From assembly GCF_963678635.1 (NCBI RefSeq), contig NC_087067.1, positions 6,614,647 through 6,678,646 on the forward strand: a stretch of DNA of 64,000 nt. The letters are read 5' to 3'. Shown here piece after piece: positions 57,516 through 64,000 of the stretch. Both the position numbers and the translations under genes were made by a program. Source of the DNA: Symsagittifera roscoffensis. Taxonomy: Eukaryota > Xenacoelomorpha > Acoela > Convolutidae. Under the pieces are notes generated by a model, which was not told the DNA's origin, did no database searches, and saw only the letters and a program-made list of their open reading frames with translations. Within the stretch, counting starts at the first letter, position 1. Each line of letters starts with the position of its first letter.

Positions 57516-58009
57516 AATTCAGTAAAGCCGTCAAGTACTGTTTAACAAAATTGATTTAGAAGATTTTCAATGAACTCGATATGAGACTTTACGTTTCATT
57601 TAGCATTGTTACGCCTCTAATTGGCTGGTTATTTTTGACGCTAAACCGAAGACTAGTTTCAAGTTTCCAGTAAAATCCATTAAACTGACGAATTTTTTTC
57701 ACGCTTCTGTGATTTGTTTTCTGCAACCACTAAAGATCCAGAAGGTTTTTGACAGTTGTGTATCCAAACTAAGCTCTATTTTAAAAGAAGTAATTCAATT
57801 TGAAAACTCTAAATTTGACTGTTTCTTTGGCTCCTAGAATAATAAGAAGAAGAAAACCGGCAACCAAAAAATTCAGTGCAGTAGGAAAATTTCATTTTAA
57901 ATAATAGCAAAGAAAACGACAGAAACCTATAAAAAATGGTCCAAGGGTATAGATTTAGGCGATTTTGTTTATAGGTCCGTTCACTCACTTGAATTTAACG
58001 GCAATGGCA

Positions 58010-58800
58010 ATGCAAAATGGTCCCTTGGGCAATAAACTCAGCGGTGCGACCAAGATTCCTTACTATACACAACACCGAAAATATTAAGTTGGTAGTAAGT
58101 ATTCTGATGGAAAATATGTCATTTGCATCTCTTGTACTACTCTTAGGTTTTCCCGTCCGCTCTGGAATCGCCAGAGTTTCTTATTGAACTTAAATTCAGA
58201 AAATATAAATCTAAATACAGAAAGACCTAAATGACCAGAACATAATTTTATAACCTAATATAAAAAGGGCCGCGAGTTATCAGCACAACTGTTCAACTGC
58301 AATTTAACTTCCAGTTAACTCAAATAAATTATTCTCCTTCTCTAAAGATTCCTAACTAACATATTACACTCAATTTTTAGGTACAATTAACCAATTTGAC
58401 CTGCTAAAGTTATTATTGCCTCAACGCATCACAATTAGTTTGAGGTACTTTAACTGATTTCTCCAATTTCAAGAAACGATGTTCTTATCTCTGATTAGAA
58501 ACAACTACTCAACTGCATTGCACTCATCGTTCTCTAACTGAGAACCAACTCTTTTGAAACTGAGCACCAACTGTTCTACTGAGGGTAGGCTGCAAGTCCT
58601 GACATTCACTCTGGTACCCTCGCACAAGGTTCTAATCTGAGTTTTTCCCTGACGACGCTAGTTTTGAATGCAAAGTTGGCCTTAGACAACTTGAACTTTG
58701 TAAGCTATTTTTTGCAACCATCAGGTCCAATCTCACCTCCGAACCAGAATTTGTTTACGAAATTAATCTGCCAAGGTTTTTTTTTTTTCATTTTCTCATA
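58010..58800 (-). repeat. Candidate 3' LTR of the minus-strand gypsy remnant
   Basis: On the minus strand a purine tract (GGGGAGAAGGGAAAAG, near 58803-58818) is followed within a few bases by TGAGAAAATG. A TATATT stretch lies deeper inside. The partner LTR would be beyond the right edge, so this cannot be confirmed here. Confidence 0.25.
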
Positions 58801-58836
58801 ACTTTTCCCTTCTCCCCTGGTGAGAGGAAAAGTTTT

Positions 58837-60880
58837 TCAGGGGAAAAAACAGCCTGTAAAATTTGTGAAAATCCCATAAACAACCTCTTCTAATTCTAAC
58901 ATTTTGGCTCCTAGGGATAAGCTATTCCTTTCATTGAGTCCAATTGGGTCTTTAAACGACCACCATGAAACCAATAGAAAAGTTTGTTTCATCGATTTAT
59001 TTTGGGGTCCTAATTCCCATTCCTTTTTTATGTATGATCTAACTCCTTTTCTCTCGTCTAATTGTAATTCTTTCTTTAGCATAATCACCAAGCTAAATCA
59101 AATTCAATTTCTGCTAAATGTTCTCTGATTCAATCCATTACACTTGTGTTGCAACGTAAAACTTTATCCCTTTCAGCATCTACTTTTGTTACAATGGACA
59201 AAATTCCTCTAAATAAATAGAAAAGTGACCAATTCCAATTTCGGCAGATTGGTGCTGGCCACTACGCCACTTTCTGGTGTTAATCTCGGGGTTTTCGATG
59301 AATGTCATAAAAGCCTCAGAGTCATTCAAAGATCATCCAGGGATCACCCGGGGTCTATCTTCCGCATTCAAATTTAGACTCTCTTTGGGCTCCTACCTAT
59401 CAAAATTCGTTCATATCCCATTAACACTTCCCAATTTCTCCATTTTAGGAATCTTTATTGCTTTTCCCATGAGATGTGAACCGGAAGGGGTGGTCGAAGC
59501 GGTTTGGGTTACTGTGGGTTCTTTTTTAAGTATGGGTTTTAATGTCTATTGCGGTCACATTGTCGTCAAAAAACACTTCTTCCTTATTTTGCGTAAATTG
59601 CCTACTTCGGGTTTAAGAGTTTTTGTTCCCAAGTGCTAATGACCTCCAGTCTAGCAGTCAGAGTTGGTTCTTATTGTGTATCATATGAGACGTAACTTGC
59701 TTTTATCAATCATACCATATTACAATGTCTTGGCTGCCTACGTTCAGTGGGGGGGGGGGGGGGGAGGGGCGAGAAACGGCTTCCGTGCTTCCGGGATGTG
59801 AATTATTTACTTAGGTATTTTCTTAGCACTGTGTATCTGGAAGTTTCATTTCCTGGTCTACTAAGGATGTATGTAAGCACCCTGGTCTACTAAGGAGTTC
59901 TGTAAAAAGAACCTCTATGGTAAAATCTAGAGATTCAGCCTGCATGTTAGAGGGTTCCTTTAATTTTTTCAAGACTGAATACCTGGTTTACCTGGGCAAA
60001 AGGTTGATTTTCCGAGATCTCAAGAAGTTGTTACTTCTTCTTGTTACCGAATTCTTGCAGTTCCCTATTACCGCTATGCAGGGGCCTGTGAGGGGTGAGG
60101 ACGTTGCTACACATTTATAAAGACTTAATGGCCGGTGTTTCGGCAAGTATCGGCAATGAAGTTGAAATTCTGTTATTCCATGTTTGAGCTTTCTCTAAAT
60201 TTTGATATTCCTGATTTGTTCACCTTATTTCAATAATCACTCATTTGGGTCCTTAAACTATCGTAGCATAAAATTATAACCCACTATGAAAGCAACATGA
60301 TGGTGTCCAGAGCAAATTTGCTATTAGTTGATTTTTTAGTAGAGTCGTCATTTCCGCAGGCTTTCTTCATAGCCTAATTTTCTCCCGGTTAATATAAATG
60401 AATTTTTTAAATTACAGACTTTCTACTACCTTAGTTAACCATATCGAACCTCATAAATTAACATAGGCTACCTTTCACAGCTCTATTGGTTCTATTAGCT
60501 GTTAGGCTTGCCCGTCCCTCAACAACAAGGTAACCTCCTTCTTTTTTCTCTCAATCGAATTACCACTTAACAATTACGCTATTACCTAACCTTATGATAC
60601 TTCCTTCTATTTTCTGTAAGATTTTTTTCCAGTTTAGCTGTGGACCCGTCAGTCAGTCTCTTTCAGGTTAACAAAACTCATACAAAGACTATCGCACAAG
60701 GAGAGTCCCATCTAGGAGACACGGTTGACTCATAATGAATATGCGTTGTTCGATTTAACCTCTCTCATAAAAAAAATTGAGTCGAAGAACAACAATAACA
60801 TATTAGTCTGAGGTGGAGTCGCTATTATATAGAAAACAAGCACCGATAAACTGAATAACAAATTTTCTGATAAATTAGTT
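58837..60880 (-). other. Region after pol of the minus-strand gypsy remnant
   Basis: Less AT-rich, with interrupted protein-like frames on the minus strand (58837-59091; fragments such as SSPLTGPCIAVIGNCKNS near 60070-60110). It lies where some gypsy elements keep a third, env-like gene. No env motif can be named. A 120-codon frame on the plus strand (59277-59639) is probably incidental. Confidence 0.3.
59748..59764. repeat. Poly-G tract
   Basis: An unbroken run of G directly followed by a G-rich segment. The longest G run in the window. Confidence 0.9.
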
Positions 60881-63240
60881 GAAATTAATAAAATCGTCGA
60901 CAACAAGCCGAACTAGTGAACGTCTTATTTGAACTGGTTTGATTTCATCTTCAGTCCCAATTTCCATCAGAGATTCAAATACAACCGTCTCAACTGTAGT
61001 AATTATCGCTTCATTTGGAAGATTCGCTGCCTTCAGTCTCCTCTGAGTCGTATCTGTCCACCAAATCGCTCTCTTACCGCAAGTCTTCGTTTCGCCCGTT
61101 AGAATAACTAGTGGCTCTACACTTTAACGATTTTTTTAGCCAAAACATCCTCAAGGGTTCTTACCTTGAGCATGGATCACAATAGAATCCCTATCCCTCC
61201 AAATTGTTCGCCAACAACACCTCGTCTTCGACGTGCATCTCCAATCAAAGTTTCTGTCGCTTTCTTGCAGTGGTTTTGTCTGATTGCACTTATTCGTAAA
61301 CCTAGCGTTTCAACCTGTTGAAGTTCAGAAACTTCCTTTTAATGGGAGTAGGTTGCCTTCCCACCTTATAGTTCTCTTTGGGACATTCTGGTCATTACAA
61401 CAAATAGTCCTTCCTATTGATCAAAAACTTCTTCGACTTAATTTTCACTTTAGACCATACCCAGACCTTGTCACCAATCGCATTTCGCAGACCTTGTCGC
61501 TAATCGAGTTTCACGTGACTTTCTTCCAATACTGATCCTTCTGTCAACGTAGGTCCATACCCATTTACGTGTGTATTTCGGAACTGCTCGTCTAGCCATT
61601 CCGCAAAACCATCTTCCGTCAACGGTTCGTTGTGGGGTTCTGCGTAGAGCAGGTCACTGGAATTCCTGTCATGCACCAAACTAAGCGGTATAGCTCCCAT
61701 TTTCCGATTTTTCGTTGTATTGAACGGAAATTTTAAGTACCGCAACAACGTGTCCCACGTCTTTGGATTCTTCGCACAGTATTTTGAAAGTGCATCAACC
61801 ATCTTTGCTCTGTTCCTCTTTGTCTGCCCATTTTTTTTGCATTTTTTGGAAGAAAAACTGGGTTTTTTTGATACCTAGGTGTCGACACAACTCCTGGTTC
61901 AATTTGCCTCCAAATTTTTTCCTTGATTCGTATGCAAGTCGTTGGGAAAATTAAGTTACCAATGCTCCGCTATCTCTTTCGTAATTCTGTTGACACCAGA
62001 GGAACCGCAACCGCAAAGAACGCGAATAGATCCGTTCTCAAAGATTTAGTCGTCGTTCTGGTGTCAGTCGCCCACGTCACTGTTCCCAAGCTATCAATTG
62101 ACCACAGACTGAATCTGATCCTGCGATCAATGGAAGCCAGGACCGCCGCTGGCTTCTGTTTCTTTTCTGTACTCCTGCGTGCTTGGTTAAGTCGCCACTA
62201 AATTTTTCTTTCAGCGTAATTCCTCTTTGTTGGCTATTAGGACCTCTTTCATATCTTAGCCGGATTCTTACCAGCTGCGAGTTGTCCTCCCCTCATTTTC
62301 CTAGAATGCAGTTGATTGAGAGTATCTTTACCACCCTCCATTGGAACATCCGTTAGAAAGTTGGGCGGAGAGCTGTCCCTCTCAAACCATTATGCTCTTA
62401 TGCTCAGCTGTGGTTCCATCGCGTCCAGTACGCTAGCACTTCGGGTCCGTACTAGATAGCGAGATTTGTCTCGAATGATTGCATGTTCCCCACTTCGTCC
62501 CTTAACTCTGCCTTGTAGAAAACTTGGGCTTTAGCTTCGGCTCATTTCTGCAGAGAGGAAATCTCACTGGGCGTTCATTCTCAGCGGGTAGCCTCTACTT
62601 CGTCGTTCTCGGCCTCGCTGAAGGTGGCTACCTCCTCCGGGAGGGGCAGTCCTATTCTTCTCTTTGCTTAGTCTAGCGAAAATACTTCGGGGTAAACTTC
62701 ACTGGTTTCATCTTTGTTTTGCACAGAATCAAAAATCCAATTTATTTCTAACTCATCGTCTTCCTCTTTCAACCATTCTATGTTTTGTTTGTGATCCTCA
62801 TAATGATCTATAGGCTCCTTACACGATTGTGACCTCTGACACTGTTCGGCTCTCTCTGCCCTCCTAGATCTGTTGACATCCTTGGTGACTGTATCTTAAA
62901 TAGTTTGAGGGTCAAGTACCAAACCGGTATTGTAGACCCTTCCTTCGGTCCAGTTCCAAGTAGAATCGAGAGAACATCTGAGTTACTTCAGTGATCGCAG
63001 TTCCAGTATATCTGGTTTTTCAGCCCGTGAAACACTAGCGCTTGACTATTGTCATCAGTCTCTCTTTTCTTCAGGTTCGTTAGGATACGTATGTCAACAT
63101 GCATTCCTCATCCCTATGCTGTATCTTTAGAACCCTCGTATCATCGGAATGTCTTTTGATTACGAACATGGAATAATGCTAATCGGGACTCCATTATCAA
63201 ATAACGCCTCCTAAATGCTCCACACATACAAGCATCTGCA
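60880..63240 (-). pseudogene. pol: Ty3/gypsy-like pol remnant without RT
   Basis: Minus-strand pieces from right to left: protease-like LIDNGVPISIIP (about 63165-63200); an acidic linker (HYEDHKQNIEWLKEEDDELE, about 62740-62800); an integrase zinc-region remnant (VPMEGGKDTLNQLHSR, about 62310-62360); integrase core with LHTNQGKNLEANLNQELC (about 61880-61935), where Asn stands for the second catalytic Asp; then KTWDTLLRYLKFPFNTT (about 61725-61775); and a C-terminal tail open from about 61125 to 60880. No YxDD box or RNase H was found, and the space between protease and integrase is too short for them. So the element is internally deleted as well as frameshifted. Confidence 0.7.
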
Positions 63241-63440
63241 GCTGCCCTGTAGGGTTTGCCTTTCATCGCTCGACTGAAACTAGCATTCTCGTTACATGTC
63301 TTCGTTTCCAGCTGCACACTCATCGCACACTCAGTGCAATCTCATCGCTGCACACTCATCGCTGGGTAGTTGATGGAAAAGTGACATCTTTGATGGCTGG
63401 AATGGCCGGGATAAATCCTTCTTCAACGCATACTTCTCCA

Positions 63441-64000
63441 AGCCTTGGTGTTTTGATTAATTCGACGCGCTTTGGTGTACTTTACAAGATGACCAGTCTT
63501 ATCGCATTCAAAACAACTTTTCTCGTTCCAATCGTCTTCACAACATAGCGCGCACCAACGTGCTTCTCAACCGCCAGCTCATCGTGCCTCAAATTCTGCT
63601 TCTATCTCTGCGAAGCCAGTTCGTACACCATCTTGTCAGTACTAGTCTGTGCTTTAACTCGTCTAGCGCCATCCAGTTCCTCAACATCGCATTCAGACAA
63701 GTTTCTTGAATTCGGCTCTGGCAGCTGCTCGACTCTGAAATAGCATCAACCGTTGATCCAATTCCCCTAGCATTCTCTCTAGCGTGGGTTCCGGGAAACT
63801 CTCAAATTCTCCTGAAATGGCCCGAAATGCGCGTAAATTTATCAAGCGCCCTGCCAATCGAGAAAGCACACAGCACCATCCTAACTTGTTTGCTTTTCCA
63901 CCGGTTGCCATCTGCAACCCGAGCGAAGTATTAGGTCCTGTCTGCCCAACTCGGTACTTGCAAGAACTAAATTAATCTGGCCGTATTGTTCCAAAACCGA
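63441..64000 (-). pseudogene. gag: Gag remnant of the minus-strand gypsy element
   Basis: A 74-codon frame (63693-63917) with helical, Arg/Glu-rich sequence (LERMLGELDQRLMLFQSRAA) looks like a Gag N-terminal region. Downstream, CFECDKTGHLVKY near 63485-63525 is a CCHC zinc knuckle lacking its last Cys. The element continues beyond the window, so its 5' LTR is not visible. Confidence 0.55.

Noticed and set aside
59277-59639. 120-codon plus-strand frame with hydrophobic segments
   Set aside because: Lies opposite the minus-strand retroelement remnant, no recognised family or splice signals; likely incidental.

Overview
This is a stretch of AT-rich animal nuclear DNA, most likely from an invertebrate. 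It has large introns with GT-AG borders, degraded Ty1/copia and Ty3/gypsy retrotransposons, a tRNA-derived SINE, rolling-circle-like (Helentron-type) short elements, MITEs and foldback elements. There are no bacterial operons, rRNA genes or CRISPR arrays. The phylum cannot be decided from the sequence alone.

The one host gene that can be read completely is a five-exon copper transporter of the Ctr/SLC31 family on the minus strand (start codon at 18556, stop at 4999). Its exons are tiny (54, 67, 93, 103 and 202 coding bases). They join in phase into 172 codons and carry the family hallmarks: a Met/His-rich N-terminus, MxM before TM1, YEGLK, MxxxM in TM2 and GxxxG in TM3. Its introns hold most of the mobile DNA between 5.2 and 18.5 kb: tandem HINE-like copies, a copia remnant and two foldback elements. 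Left of it lie weaker traces of other minus-strand exons (477-743, 1256-1314, 3344-3514).

19-35 kb is mainly repeats: a MITE with a clean 8-bp target duplication (19.5 kb), a gypsy Gag fragment (20.4-21.5 kb), a decayed tyrosine-kinase fragment (23.9 kb), a minisatellite fused to the end of a HINE (26.8 kb), a possible plus-strand exon with a mitochondrial presequence (28.4 kb) and a nested HINE cluster (32.8-34.1 kb).

35.7-42.4 kb is a nearly complete but inactivated Ty3/gypsy element with two 215-216 bp LTRs and a 5-bp target duplication. It sits inside an older HINE-like copy.

43-58 kb has a large foldback element (43.4-44.35 kb), two more MITEs (44.7 and 45.6 kb), a two-level tandem repeat of about 1.73 kb containing about 168-bp subrepeats (46.6-50.0 kb), more HINE copies and a tRNA-headed SINE whose empty site is visible elsewhere in the window. 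58-64 kb is less AT-rich and carries a minus-strand gypsy-like remnant (Gag, zinc knuckle, protease, integrase, but no recognisable reverse transcriptase) that runs off the right edge.
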